Source of the DNA: Incurvaria masculella | Lineage: Eukaryota > Arthropoda > Insecta > Lepidoptera > Incurvariidae | NCBI GenBank assembly: GCA_946894095.1 | Contig: OX335659.1 | Span: 1,309,501 to 1,373,500, forward strand | Direction: 5' to 3' | Length of the DNA stretch: 64,000 bases | In this document: one piece after another, positions 43,502 through 54,956 of the stretch | Layout: every line of letters begins with the position of its first letter | Position numbering within the stretch: position 1 is the first letter of the stretch | The notes under the pieces: generated by a model | Database searches by the model: none | What the model was told of the DNA's origin: nothing | The model's input: only the letters and a program-made list of their open reading frames with translations | Translations under genes and position numbers: made by a program

Positions 43502-43694
43502 TTTTTAGGGTTCCGTACTCAACTGGGTGCCAACGAAACCCTATCACTAAGCCTCACAGAGTATGTATTTGTTTTGCCGCTATAACAAAAAATAGGTAAA
43601 ATAAAAAATAAAAAAGTATTTTTTGTGTTAAGTCTTATATGATGGTACGGAAACATTCGTGTGCGTGGCCGACTCGCACTTGGCCGGTTTTTTT
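43502..43694 (+). repeat. E element with internal deletion
   Basis: Both ends are present (TTTTTAGGGTTCCGTACTCA; GCCGACTCGCACTTGGCCGG), but the TCCG tract is deleted so that CTAAGCC joins CACAGAGTATG. Confidence 0.82.
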
Positions 43695-44057
43695 TAAATA
43701 TCTGCTTGGAACAAATATGTTTTAGGCGTATTTCATGTTCAAGCGGATTTTTTTGGTATAATTAGTGAAAAATACGTTAGGAGAGTCACACCAGAGCAAT
43801 GTTTGACCCATAGATAAAATGGAATGATATCTCCTACCTTTTTTGTGAACACACAGAATAAGCGAGCGCTAGACACCTAAATTTGATTTGTTCCGTAGCG
43901 AAAATCGAGTTTCTCATTGTTCCCCTATTTTCGACAGAGCTTACGTCAATAAATGTCCATGTCAAAGCTGCTCATGACAGTCCCGTAAACGTTAATGGAC
44001 ATATAATCTATATTTAACTTCACGGTTAAGAGTTTAAACAGTAGCTGGTAAGTACAT
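43695..44057. other. Unassigned stretch
   Basis: Nothing recognised. Confidence 0.35.
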
Positions 44058-44394
44058 AAAAAACGGGCCAAGTGCGAGTCGGACTCGCACACGAAGGGTT
44101 CCGTACCATCGTACGAGATTTACAAAAAAAAAACATTTTTTTTGTATCGGGCCCCCTTTAATTTTTATTATTTTATAATTTTACCTATTTGTTGTTATAG
44201 CGGCAAAATAAATACATTATCTGTGAAAATTTCAGCTTCCTACCTGTTACGGTTCATGATATACAGCCCAGTGACAGACGGAGGGACGGATGTACGGACG
44301 GACGGACGGACTGACGGATGGACGGACGGACGGACAGCGGAGGCTTAGTAATAGGGTTCCGTTTTCACTCATTGGGTACGGAACCCTAAAAATA
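44058..44394 (-). repeat. E element, minus strand, with expanded GGAC tract
   Basis: AAACGGGCCAAGTGCGAGTC to GGGTACGGAACCCTAAAAA. The microsatellite (GGACGGACGGACGGACTGAC) is the longest among the copies. Confidence 0.88.
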
Positions 44395-44688
44395 TCATCA
44401 ACCTTCCCTAGGGGAAAAGGCGTTTATTGTTTTTTTTGCCTTTTAGTGATACGGATTTTGATAACCGTATATTGTCCATGCTAAATAAGACCGGGGGAAA
44501 AGGAGAGACATGTAAGGTTAAGTGATACCTGAGAGCGATACGCATCCAACAAACTTCAAAGAGAATGCCTAAAATGTGGAGGCCAGAGCGCGCCATCTAT
44601 GAACGGTATATCGCAACTGTATATACCGAAGCGCGAAAAGCATTGGCCCGCGGAACTACTGTGGTCAACAGTAGGCGCCACTTACCTT

Positions 44689-45420
44689 TTTAACCGACTT
44701 CAAAAAAATGAAGAGGTTATCAATTCGTCTGTATGTTTTTTTTTTGTCTTTTCGTTTTTTTTTATGTTTGTTACCTCATAACTTTTGCCTGGGTGAACCG
44801 ATTTTGATGATTATTTTGTTTAAATGATAGCTAGTGCTTCCCAAGTAGTCCCATTTTAATTTGGTTAAGTTCTGACAATGATTTCCATGAGAAAATCATA
44901 AAAGTCTTAAATTTGTATTAAGTGTGCGCGACAAATGGACGAATAACTCAATATAACGCCAACCGATTTCGGTGATTCTTTTTTTATTGGAAAGGACGTG
45001 TACTAATTAGTAAGTGTACTTCAGATTCACTAAAAATAAACAAATAAAAAAAATAACAAAAAAATAACCGACTTCAAAGAAAAAGCACTAAAAAGTAAAA
45101 AATAATTGCCATTTTTGTAGTTACGATTTCTGTTATTTTTTGAGTCGGTGTCAGCCAAGGTTAGGTTAGGTTAGGTTAGGTTAGGTTAGGTTAGGTTAGG
45201 TTAGGTTAGGTTAGGTTCTCTTGATTGGCGCAGCGCATGCCCGGCTGACGCCGACTCAAAAAATAACAGAAATCGTAACTACAAAAATGGAAATTATTTT
45301 TTACTTTTTAGTGGTTTTTCTTTGAAGTCGGTTATTTTTTTTTGTTAATTTTTTTTTTAATACTGTTCTTATGAATAGATCGAAGAAGAAGACATCTTTA
45401 CTTTAAAAAAATATTCTAAT
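44689..45420. mobile_element. Foldback element G with 11 TTAGG units in the loop
   Basis: Starts TTTTTAACCGACTTC. The right portion is a long hairpin: the left arm (about 45063-45155, ACCGACTTCAAAGAAAAAGC to TGAGTCGGTGTCAGCC) pairs with the right arm (about 45240-45335, GGCTGACGCCGACTCAAAAA to GAAGTCGGTTATT). The loop is (TTAGG)11 at 45161-45215 followed by TCTTGATTGGCGCAGCGC. The end block AAGAAGAAGACATCTTTACT is shared with the copy at 48941. No protein-coding frame. Confidence 0.85.
45161..45215. repeat. Interstitial telomeric array, 11 perfect TTAGG units
   Basis: Eleven uninterrupted pentamers. TTAGG is the insect telomere repeat, but this array is in the loop of a foldback element, not at a chromosome end. 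Confidence 0.95.
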
Positions 45421-46455
45421 TATTATACAAATATCTCATCGGCCTGTAGAAATAGAACATCTCTTGAACAATCCAGCTACACCCAAGAGTATGTTCTCTC
45501 TTGTTACGCAATGCAAAAGCACCCAGAATACGGCAAACGTTTCTGGAAACAGACTCCACCGATTCATACCTTCGCGAGCATTGGGAGGGGCAGTCATTCA
45601 TCGGATATGAAACTAGCAATACTGTACAAATGGCACGACGATAGTGGATTTGAGTCCCCGAGTTTTTGAGTTGAGCGTACGAATTTCAGTGTCGACATAT
45701 AATAAAATTGTGTGTTTGTGAGTTTGTTAGTAACTATTAGAATAGAAGAATGTTGAAGATTTATAGTATTTTTCACCTTAAAATATACCCATACTGACGC
45801 AACAGATTATTAATATGGTTATATCGGAAATAGACGAATTCGGGACCCCTTTCTGTCCCTTTGACACGTCGACCTTGAAGTCAATGGGAATAAGCATTAT
45901 TTCATTTATAGTATTACCACATTAAAATGCAATGACAATCTGCCAATATGCGTAGTATTTTTTTGCAGAGGGTGGTGCGTAACTTTAGTACACAACTTTA
46001 AAAGACAATACATCGCAAATGTTAAATTAAATCACAAGGAATACCTAATCATTAATATATTTGTTTCCATCTAACTGTGAAGCGGGCAATTTTTATTTGA
46101 CCCACGTCATAATTTCACACATTCTTTTGGAATACATCGCTGCCGACTGACAGAACTATTTAGCAAGGTTGAAAATATTTTTGTTTAACAATTCTGAGTT
46201 ATGAGTGTTGACAATTTTAAAATAAACAGCATGAGAAAGATTCCAATATTACGTCAATTAGAAGCACTTAGCTGAAAATGTATTTGGGTACGCATATTTC
46301 AAGTGTTTGTAGATAAATGTTCAGTCGACCAAAGTGTTAAGGATACACATCCATGGAGGAATTTTCTCACCTCCATGTACACATCCGGTTGAAGGAAAAG
46401 ATGAACAGTTGAGATACTCTAATTTTTGGACTGATTACACGTTCAAATATTGTCC
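45421..46455. other. Unassigned stretch
   Basis: The minus frame at 45416-45619 (67 codons) begins at the edge of element G and has no recognised motif. Otherwise AT-rich and unassigned. Confidence 0.3.
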
Positions 46456-46815
46456 TGTCAGCCTCGGTAGCTCACCGCGATTCGATAAGATTGGGAATAG
46501 GTGAGCACGGTTCGGTCCTAGATGGGTGACCATTTTCAACCGTTGAAGCTGGCCGTGGTTCGGATTCCACGTAAAACTGTTGGTCCTTTTCCTCACTTAC
46601 TAGGTGGTAGGGTTAATTCCGCCGGGTTAGACCATCGCATTGAATGAACGATGGTCGAAGCGGCAATGAAAATTGTCTGTGTTTTCCATGCAGGTCAATG
46701 TAGCCGGGCAATATAAGGAACGTCCTGGCATGGAACCTAGTTCCCATGTGGTATGTTAGGCTAATATCAAACGGTTAGTTTGGTATTAGCCATCCATGTC
46801 CAGTTACATAAAAAA
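46456..46815 (+). repeat. SINE with 5S-like head type 2
   Basis: Begins GTCAGCCTCGGTAGCTCACC, then GAGCACGGTTCGGTCCTAGA and TGGGTGACCATTTTCAACC (box C-like), then the shared body and tail through GGTATTAGCCATCCATGTCC and poly-A. Confidence 0.78.
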
Positions 46816-47084
46816 AAAGTTGAAAATGTCTACTTATGACTGTGTAAACATTATTATTCAGAGTGGGCGGACTAACTTAATACGCCGGACTAAACCGGTT
46901 TTTGTATGGTTAGTCCGGTGCTAATCTTGTACTAAGCTTTGACAGGCTCTCTCTGAATACGACTAATAGAGTTTGCTCAGTGTTCTAAAATTTCCTCAAG
47001 TTATTCTTCCATATTCGACATAGATTGATTTCCATTAAAACTGCATAATAGTTCATGGTTCTGTACCAAATTAAATATAAAGGT

Positions 47085-47310
47085 TTTCATCCTTACTTAC
47101 TAGGTGGTAGGAATAAGCCCGTCCGGGGGATGGTAACTTCGCATTAAATAAACGATGGTCGAAGCAGTAATAAAAATTGTCCGTATTTTTGTCAATTTTA
47201 ATGTACATAACCGTGCATAACAAGAAAGGTCCTGACAAGGCAAGTAGTTCCCATATGTGTGATATTCAAATTATCATGACCGTCGGTTTCCTATTAGCTA
47301 TCCATTGCCA
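47085..47310 (+). repeat. SINE body, diverged
   Basis: CTTACTTACTAGGTGGTAGG, AACGATGGTCGAAGCAGTAA, GGTCCTGACAAGGCAAGTAG, then a decayed tail with poly-A. Confidence 0.65.
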
Positions 47311-47372
47311 GGCTCAAAAAAAAAAACTGTAGAGTTCAGAGATAGGGCAATATCGATGCCATCTACACTTAA

Positions 47373-47914
47373 GGTGGCCCAACCCGGCGGGACGATCTCA
47401 TTCGCGGGCACGGTACAAAACCGTGCTGTTGCGCTCTGGGACCTTCTCTGTTTCAACGAATAAAACAGGCTCCGTGATGAGGAAGATGCAACATGTCCAC
47501 AAAAAAGACAATGTGCATAGTGTATGATTTGATGCGATTTACGAAAATTTTAATTACAAAACGACTTATAGCTAAAAGTAAACCACGACCGCTGTAGTCA
47601 AAAAGCTAACAAAAACCAAATAGATTATAAATCTTGATTAAATAAGCTATGTCTGATGACTAATCTTTGTAAGATGTTCTTACTTTATCATTGCGTAATC
47701 CACTTTCAAAGTTATTGTATAAAACGCGCGAAAAATTCGAACTTTCGGACCTTATAACTTAGAAACCAAACACAATTTTACAATGCCAACGATCATCAGA
47801 CATCTAGTTTGATCAAATAAACATATTTTGAGCAAAACTTGGGATCTCTGAGAAGAAATATGGGCGTGATCTTCTTTCCCCGTTTGTATGGGGAGATGAG
47901 CGGGATGGCCCACC
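47373..47914 (-). mobile_element. TTAA-element A, copy 5
   Basis: TTAA at 47369-47372 and 47915-47918. Left end GGTGGCCCAACCCGGCGGG, right end GCGGGATGGCCCACC; 542 bp. Confidence 0.88.
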
Positions 47915-47918
47915 TTAA

Positions 47919-48309
47919 AAGGATTAAATAATATAAAATCTTCCGCTTGAAAGTAAATATCTATATTAAGGATCTAACTTCAACTCCCGCCTGAAAGCGA
48001 CGTTGATTTCGATCTAGCAGGTAGGAAACACGACGGCAGCTGGCTGGCTGGCATCTATTTAAGGATTTCTCCAGTATGTAGTATTCCTTTCGCGTCGGAG
48101 AATCCTGCGTAAAAATAAATACAAAACGCAACACCCCTTCGGATATGCATTCGACTTAGTGCCCGCGAGACGCACTGGAGCTTTGATCAATTTATTTTGT
48201 TTGGATATTGGAATACTTAACCGTTTTTACAAAAGAGAAAATAAATAAGGGAGAAACGAAATTCCGGAAAAGTTTATTTGGGAGCACCAGCACACTTATG
48301 TTTTCCATC
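47919..48309. other. Unassigned stretch
   Basis: Nothing recognised beyond moderately GC-rich sequence at 47985-48060. Confidence 0.3.
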
Positions 48310-48313
48310 TTAA

Positions 48314-48845
48314 GGTGGGCCTTCCCGCTCAACTCAAGGATCCAAAATTATACTAAAAACAGCTTTATTTCATCGAACTTAATGCTTGGTGACCATTGGC
48401 ATTATAAGATTGTGTTTGATTTCTAAGTTATAAGATCCGAATTTTTTCGCGATATGATTATTTTGGACGTGGATTAATCAATGATGAAACAAAAATATCG
48501 AAAAAAATATATCAGTCATCAAGCCTAGCTTGTTCAAGAAAGATTTCTAATCGATATAGATTTTGTTTGATTTTTAACCGACTTTTTGACTACATCGTTC
48601 GAGATTTACTTTTAGCTAGTCGTATTGTAATAAAAATGTTTGTAAATCTTACCAAATCAAACAGTATGCGCGTTGTCTGCTTTGTGGACATGTTGAATCT
48701 TCCTCATCATGAATAATTTAAATAAATGAAATATGAATATTTTCATGATGAGGATTTCTCCTTATATTTTTCTTTGGAACAGAAGACGGTGTCAAAACGC
48801 AATAGCCCGATTTTGTCCTGTCCCCGCGAATAAGATTAGGAAGAG
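48314..48845 (+). mobile_element. TTAA-element A, old degenerate copy
   Basis: TTAA at 48310-48313 and the GGTGGGCCTTCCCGCTCAAC start. Interior blocks are recognisable but decayed (CATCGAACTTAATGCTTGGT). The right terminus is lost. Its decay compared with the other copies indicates activity over a long period. Confidence 0.65.
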
Positions 48846-48940
48846 GGCTCTTATATGTATCCTGAAAAATTATATCTTAAAGAAACAAGTCCAGATAACT
48901 CTTGAGCATTCACACGAAAAATTGCCATGCATCATCGTAT

Positions 48941-49650
48941 TTTTAACCGACTTCAAAAAAAGGAGGAGGTTATCAATTCGTCTGTATGTTTTTTTTTGTT
49001 TTTTTTTATGTTTGTTACCTCATAACTTTTGCCTGGGTGAACCGATTTTGATGATTATTTTTTTAAATGATAGCTAGTGCTTCCTAAGTGGTCCCATTTT
49101 AATTTGGTTAAGTTCTGACAATGATATCCATGAGAAAATCATAAAAGTCTTAAATTTGTATTAAGATGTGCGCGACAAATGGACGAATAACTCAATATAA
49201 CGCCAACCGATTTCGGCGATTCTTTTTTTATTGGAAAGGACGTGTACTAATTAGTAAGTGTACTTCAGATTCACTAAAAAATAAACAAATAACAAACATT
49301 AACAAAAAAAATAACCGACTTCAAAGAAAAAGCACTAAAAAGTAAAAAATAATTTCCATTTTTGTAGTTACGATTTCTGTTATTTTTTGAGTCGGTGTCA
49401 GCCAAGGTTAGGTTAGGTTAGGTTAGGTTAGGTTAGGTTAGGTTCTCTTGATTGGCGCAGCGCGTGCCCGGCTGACGCCGAATAAAAAAGTAACAGAAAT
49501 CGTAACTACAAAAATGGAAATTATTTTTTACTTTTTAGTGCTTTTTCTTTGAAGTCGGTTATTTTTTTTTGTTAATTTTTTTTTTAATACTGTTCTTATG
49601 AATAGATCGAAGAAGAAGACATCTTTACTTTAAAAAAATATTCTAATTAT
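48941..49650. mobile_element. Foldback element G with 7 TTAGG units in the loop
   Basis: Nearly identical to 44689-45420 from TTTTTAACCGACTTC to the AAGAAGAAGACATC end block, with the same hairpin arms. The loop holds (TTAGG)7 at 49408-49442 and then TCTTGATTGGCGCAGCGC. Confidence 0.85.
49408..49442. repeat. Interstitial telomeric array, 7 perfect TTAGG units
   Basis: Seven uninterrupted pentamers at the position homologous to 45161-45215. Confidence 0.95.
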
Positions 49651-50451
49651 ACACACATACACACAATATAACATACATACTGAACACTCATTACATAACA
49701 AAACAGTGCATTACATGCACACACTTCTTAGACAGACACATACATATATGTATAAAACACAATTAAATATTTCAATGTATTTTAAATTAAAAATGTATCT
49801 AAGTTCTTGACAATAATTATAACTTTAATTAGCCGAGACACGGGCGACGGTGTCTCGGCTATACTATATATAATATATTGAACATGTGTAAATTTTACAA
49901 TGGAAAGGAAATAAATAAATAATATAATTACATTCGGTATACGTAGATATACAAATAACTATTTCACTTAACTTCTGAATTTAGCGTTTTTACGGTTTCC
50001 ATAAATTGAACCATTATTGATACACGATCAATTGAATCTAATAAAAACTGTCATTTTCTCATGACATAAAATATGCTCTCGTATTTTAATTTTCTATTTG
50101 CTTCAATTTCTAACACGATTCCTAACTATAAACCGTTGGGTTTCCCTACATTCTAGATATTCCACACACATCACACACATCAACGTTTTTGTTGGAGAGC
50201 CATGAAATTTTATTTATAGTCTGAAATAAAGATATTTCCGATTATTTTTTTGTGTATATTCGTCGGATATTACTTTCTGTTTCCTCCATTCAAATGAACA
50301 GAGGGCGACCGAAACCATTGACATAGGAGATACGGACACTCATTTACATATTTCAGGAGCAGTTTCACCGTCACAACCTCCATGTTAATATTTTTAAGCT
50401 TAAAAATTGGGAATCGATATTTCATTCATTTTGAGATTATTTAATCATGCA
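49651..50451. other. Unassigned; short perfect hairpin at 49831-49860
   Basis: AGCCGAGACAC (49831-49841) and GTGTCTCGGCT (49850-49860) form an 11-bp perfect stem with an 8-nt loop, in otherwise AT-rich sequence with CA-rich microsatellite at 49650-49760. Function unknown. Confidence 0.5.
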
Positions 50452-50455
50452 TTAA

Positions 50456-50997
50456 GGCGGCCCAACCCGGCGGGACGAACTCAATCGCGGGCACGGTACA
50501 AAACCGTGCTGTTGCGCTCTGGGATCTTCTCTGTTTCAAAGAATAAGACAGTCTCCGTGATGAGGAAGATGCAACATGTCCACAAAAAAGAAAATGTGCA
50601 TAGTGTATGATTTGGTAAGATTTACGAAAATTTTAATTACAAAACGACTTATAGCTAAAAGTAAACCACGACCGCTGTAGTTAAAAATCTAACAAAAACC
50701 AAATAGTTTATAAATCTTGATTAAAAAACCTATGTCTGATGACTAATCTTTTTAAGATGTTCTTACTTTATCATTGCGTAATCCACCTCCAAAGTTATTG
50801 TATAAAACGCGCAAAAAATTCGTACTTTCGGACCTTATAACTTAGAAACCAAACATTATTTTACAATGCCAATGGTCATCAGACATCTAGTTCGATCAAA
50901 TAAAGCTATTTTGAGCAAAATTTTGCATCTCTGACAAGAAATATGGGCGTGATCTTCTTTCCCCTTTTGTATGGGGAGATGAGCGGGTTGGGCCACC
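50456..50997 (-). mobile_element. TTAA-element A, copy 6
   Basis: TTAA at 50452-50455 and 50998-51001. The right TTAA is also the left boundary of element D. Ends GGCGGCCCAACCCGGCGGG and GCGGGTTGGGCCACC. Confidence 0.88.
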
Positions 50998-51001
50998 TTA
51001 A

Positions 51002-51363
51002 GAACGGCCCGTAAGCTATGCTCCCCATACAAACGTAGTTTACTAATAATTTGGAAACCGCAATTAAATTGATATTTAATATCCAATATCAGGTAACGAA
51101 TATCTGTGTCTGCATGCTTTTGTTTTTTTGAAAAATCCAAACCGAATGAAATGAAAGCAAAAAGAAAATCTTCATGCGAATTTTGTTTTCTCTATGGTTT
51201 GACCCAGAATACATTTACCGAAAAAACAAAGGCATGCAGACACAGATATTTGCAGCCTAATATTAGATACCAAATATCAAGTAAGTTGGAACATTGGTTT
51301 TCACATGATTAGTAAACTACGTTTGTATGGGAGGCGAAATTTTCAGGTGCTTACGGGCCGACC
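51002..51363. mobile_element. TTAA-element D
   Basis: TTAA at 50998-51001 and 51364-51367. Outer inverted ends GAACGGCCCGTAAGC / GCTTACGGGCCGACC, and inner inverted blocks CATACAAACGTAGTTTACTA / TAGTAAACTACGTTTGTATG. 362 bp, non-coding. Only copy in the window. Confidence 0.75.
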
Positions 51364-51547
51364 TTAAGAGGTGACAATTCTTGGTTCAACTTAAAATGTA
51401 AGAAACCATTATTGGCGAATACTCGTCGGATCTGCATAACTCTGTCCCTCTGTCCCCTTTCTACATTCTCTCAACCCGGAAAAGGGATAAAATGCACAAA
51501 TGCACAGTCGACATTACATGAATAAGAATCTACCGAGATCCCCTTAA

Positions 51548-52018
51548 GGGCCTGGTACTAGCCAAATCGCAAAGTTAGACGAGGCACCCCAAGTTAACTA
51601 ACTAAGTCTGACGATTATAAGTGTCATTTTTACAATATATGATTCCTTGTCTAGGAATCGAATTATTTTCGTTAATGTATGTTTCCTTTTTCTATACAAA
51701 ATACATTGCGGAAACGGTGTCCATTTCCGAACTTTTTTGACTAAATGTAGAAATCTAAAAGCAAATGGAATTTTTTGTTTATGCATATATGCTGTTTTTG
51801 CTTATATCTAGAAATCGAATTACTTTCAGATTTCTAATGGGAAAAATCAACTTTTTTATTTTTGTTATTATTTAAATAAATGATGGAATAAAAAAATATT
51901 AACAATCCATTATCAGTCTGGAGTTCTATTTGGATTTGCTGAAGCGTTTCACTACATATTATTACATTTGTTAAAAAGTGCATTTGTATGGCGCGAGTAG
52001 TTGGCTAGTCCTAGCGCC
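51548..52018 (+). mobile_element. TTAA-element B, copy 2
   Basis: TTAA at 51544-51547 and 52019-52022. Ends GGGCCTGGTACTAGCC and GGCTAGTCCTAGCGCC; 471 bp, almost identical to 30291-30759. Confidence 0.9.
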
Positions 52019-52064
52019 TTAATTATTTATCTTCCTTTCCGAGGTATTTCCCCAAAATTACGAA

Positions 52065-52132
52065 CTGGGGTCCTTCAAATGTGGTGTGAAGGCCGGCCAG
52101 GTTCTTCTTCACACCCGTTTGAAGGACTCCAG
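52065..52132. repeat. Short inverted repeat (hairpin)
   Basis: CTGGGGTCCTTCAAATGTGG at the left pairs with the complement of CCCGTTTGAAGGACTCCAG at the right, with arms of about 26 bp and a 15-nt loop. The arm is similar to sequence at 3298-3330. Confidence 0.65.
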
Positions 52133-52285
52133 ATTATAATTTGAGGGAAGTACCACGGCAAGGACTCTATTCAATAGTTTCCCGTAGTAATATAGGGCAA
52201 TTAACTGAAGGCATAATTTTAAAAATAACATTTTGTCACTATGGTCCTTACATAAAATATGAAATTGGCAATATTTTAATACGCC

Positions 52286-52594
52286 TGTTTAGGGTTCCGT
52301 ACATAAATGGTTCTAACGGAACCCTATTACTGAGCCTCCGCTGTCCGTCGGTCGGTCCGTCTGTCCGTCTGTCCGTCTGTCACAGGTCTGTATCTTATGA
52401 ACCGTAATAGGTAGGCAGCTGAAATTTTCACGGAGCGTGTATTTATTTTGCCGCTATAACAAAAAATAGGTAAAATAATGAAATCATAAAAAATAAAGGG
52501 GCCCCATACAAAACAAGTGTTTTTTTGTGTTAAATCTTGTACGATGGTACGGAACACTCAGTGTGCGAGTCCGACTCGCGCTTGGCCGGTTTTT
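52286..52594 (+). repeat. E element, near full-length
   Basis: Starts TTTAGGGTTCCGTACATAAA and ends GAGTCCGACTCGCGCTTGGC plus poly-T. The microsatellite reads TCGGTCGGTCCGTCTG. Confidence 0.88.
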
Positions 52595-52932
52595 AATTAC
52601 ATTTTTTGTATGAAAAAAAATCATTGACATTGGAAAAAATCAATGTCAAATATTTGACTTACTGAGTGAAGTGATTCCTTAGTCGGAGGCACGATTGATA
52701 TGCACGTTTCAACACTCCTATCTACAAAGCGGCCATATTTGCTGTTCACTAATGCTACCTGAGGAAGATGTAACGCCAGCGGTTCTTCATTCTGAACATT
52801 TCCGATGCTTCAATTTTAGATTAAAGGGCGTAACCAAAGGTTTGTTTGCTGATTCACCACAAGTCTTCACGTTACGAGTGGTATTACAGTTGCATTTGTT
52901 TTGCTTCTTGCCATCTTTATTTTTGGGAATCG
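52595..52932. other. Unassigned stretch
   Basis: Contains a local palindrome around 52620-52650 (ATTGACATTGGAAAAAATCA). No gene recognised. Confidence 0.35.
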
Positions 52933-53240
52933 TTTTTAGGGTTCCGTATCCAAAGGGTGCCAACGGAACCCTCTTACTAAGCCTCCACTGTCCGTCCGTC
53001 CGTCCGTCTGTCACAGGGCTGAATCTCCTAAACTGCAATAGTTTAGAAGCTGACATTTTCACAGAGTGTGTATTTATTTTGCCGCTATAACAATAAACCG
53101 GTCAAATTACAACAAACAGGTTAAATGGGGCCCCCATACAAAAAACGTGATTTTTTGTGTTAAATCTTGGTACGGAACCCTTCGTGTGCGAGTCCGACTC
53201 GTACTTGGCCGGTTTTTAGGGCTCCGCTACCCAAAAGTAA
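52933..53240 (+). repeat. E element plus start of a second E-like unit
   Basis: A full E unit (GGGTTCCGTATCCAAAGGGT to TCGTACTTGGCCGG) followed without a gap by TTTTTAGGGCTCCGCTACCC (53214-53233), the beginning of another diverged unit. Confidence 0.85.
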
Positions 53241-53830
53241 AATAGAATCATTTCGTGGTCCGTTTTTGTGCCAATACATTTTTTTTTTTCGAAAATGCAT
53301 GGAGTCATTTTTTTTTAGTGTTCATAATAAATTTATTATGGTTCTTTAAACATTATTTGCCCATGATTATAATATTGATTACAGTGATATAATTAATTTA
53401 TAGTAGCGGTGCTCATTAGACTATGTAAAAAATCTCCTCCATGGGAACCGATTAGTCGTTCGTGGGCGTTTCCACTGGTCTTCGAAAACGTTAGTAACTG
53501 TTATTGTTGAAGCCGATAGCCGTTTGCGGAAACTGTTGCAAAAAGAAATGAAAAAAAAACTCCCTCTCCCTTCTTCCCTTTTTTTTTTTGCTGGACATGA
53601 ATGGGTATAATGACATCTAGCACGGTTGCATGATCATCTTACATAAATTCTGAATCTCGAGTGCAGTGACCTGTATTCTCAACAAAAGTCAGACAAAACG
53701 TTTTATCCTCGACAAAATAATCCCCAGAAATAATATAACACAAATGATAAATCAACATAATTATCATTTATTTAATATGCCTATTACCATTTAGAAATAC
53801 TAATCGTTGGACTTTTTCTGTAAGCAAACC
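53241..53830. other. Unassigned stretch
   Basis: Nothing supported; a scrap resembling the SINE tail lies at 53580-53610. Confidence 0.35.
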
Positions 53831-54240
53831 ACAACGGCGGTCGATAACAATGTAACCCCTCTTTCGGCGGTAACCGGCGGTAAAGAGTCGCCGGCTACAA
53901 GCCGCAACGAAGTAATTATTAGTATTACTAACTATTACTCGTAACTCCAGTTACGAGAGTCGCCGCCGGCTCCAATTCTCAACCGTTACAGCTACTGCCG
54001 CCCGCTATTGCGCGAGCGAGACAGTCGCGGCTGGCGGGTCGTTGCGTCTAGACGGCTCGCAACCTACGGGCTTTCGTTGGCGCGCCGCGTGCGCGATCCA
54101 GTGCGCTACAAGAAATTTGTAGCGGCCATACTGCTCGGCGTAAAATGAATACTTCGTTTTTACACTAGTAACAGTTATACGAACCCATTTCTCATTTCTC
54201 GTCCCACGACTAGAACCGTTGGAGTTCAATTAAGTTCAAA
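53831..54240. other. GC-rich island
   Basis: Strong CpG content (GCGCGCCGCGTGCGCG near 54080). The minus frame at 54005-54229 (74 codons) shows no family motif. Possible promoter or first exon. Confidence 0.25.
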
Positions 54241-54254
54241 ATATAATATATTAC

Positions 54255-54526
54255 TAGCTGAGGTACCAATTTCTGTTCGACTGAATGTCGTTTTAGATGT
54301 ATATCGGGCTGAATTATTTCCTGGATATTATATGAGTTCCCCGTACACAATTTCATCCCCTATTGCACCCTCTTTAAGTTGATTTTCACCACAAAATGTA
54401 GCCTATGTCCTTTTCCAAGGTCCAGACTATCTCTATACCGAAATTAATCAAAATTGGTTGAGCGGCTTAGGCATGAAACACAAAAGACCGACAGAGTTAC
54501 ATTCGCGTTTATAATATCAGTATGGA
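54255..54526 (-). mobile_element. Decayed Helitron-like repeat
   Basis: On the minus strand it begins TCCATACTGATATTATAAAC and ends near CAGCTAG followed by T, the same TC...CTAG|T layout as 19503-20349, with GTAGCCTATGTCCTTTTCC-type interior known to me from lepidopteran repeats. The 3' hairpin is eroded. A TCCATACTAATA start also occurs at 9247 without a matching end. Confidence 0.4.
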
Positions 54527-54540
54527 ATTTAAATTCTTAA

Positions 54541-54700
54541 GGGTCTTTTCCACCAAGTACTGGTTAGCTTAATCCGTACATTAAAGAGCCTTTCTTGCTA
54601 TCTTGCAATCGATATTTGTACAAGATAATCAGCACTTTAGTAACAAAGGCCCTTTAAGTTTCAATTAAAATAAATCAGTACTTGGTGAAAACCAGGTGTC
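54541..54700 (+). mobile_element. TTAA-element C, intact copy
   Basis: TTAA at 54537-54540 and CTAA (probably mutated) at 54701-54704. Ends GGGTCTTTTCCACCAAGTAC and GTACTTGGTGAAAACCAGG are inverted repeats. It contains the uninterrupted TTAA that is the insertion point in the 30187-31339 copy. Confidence 0.75.
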
Positions 54701-54956
54701 CTAAGAAAAGTATGCGGACTTAAGTAATTTAAGGGACAACTTTCGAAATTTACAAATGATGTGACGAGAAGGAAGTGTTAAAGTGTTTTAGACGTATTAA
54801 TACGAATGGGCGATGAAATAATAACGAAACAACTTTAAAGAGCAGAGAAGCGAGCGGAAGTTTCGTACCCGGGCGACCTGGGAGAATGTACCGCGTCCAA
54901 ATGGATGTAGTACTTCGTAAAGGTCAGTAGAATAGCACCCGTAAAATTAGAAATGC

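Noticed and set aside
45161..45215. Chromosome end or telomere
   Set aside because: The array is only 55 bp, internal, and lies within a foldback repeat that also occurs at 48941.
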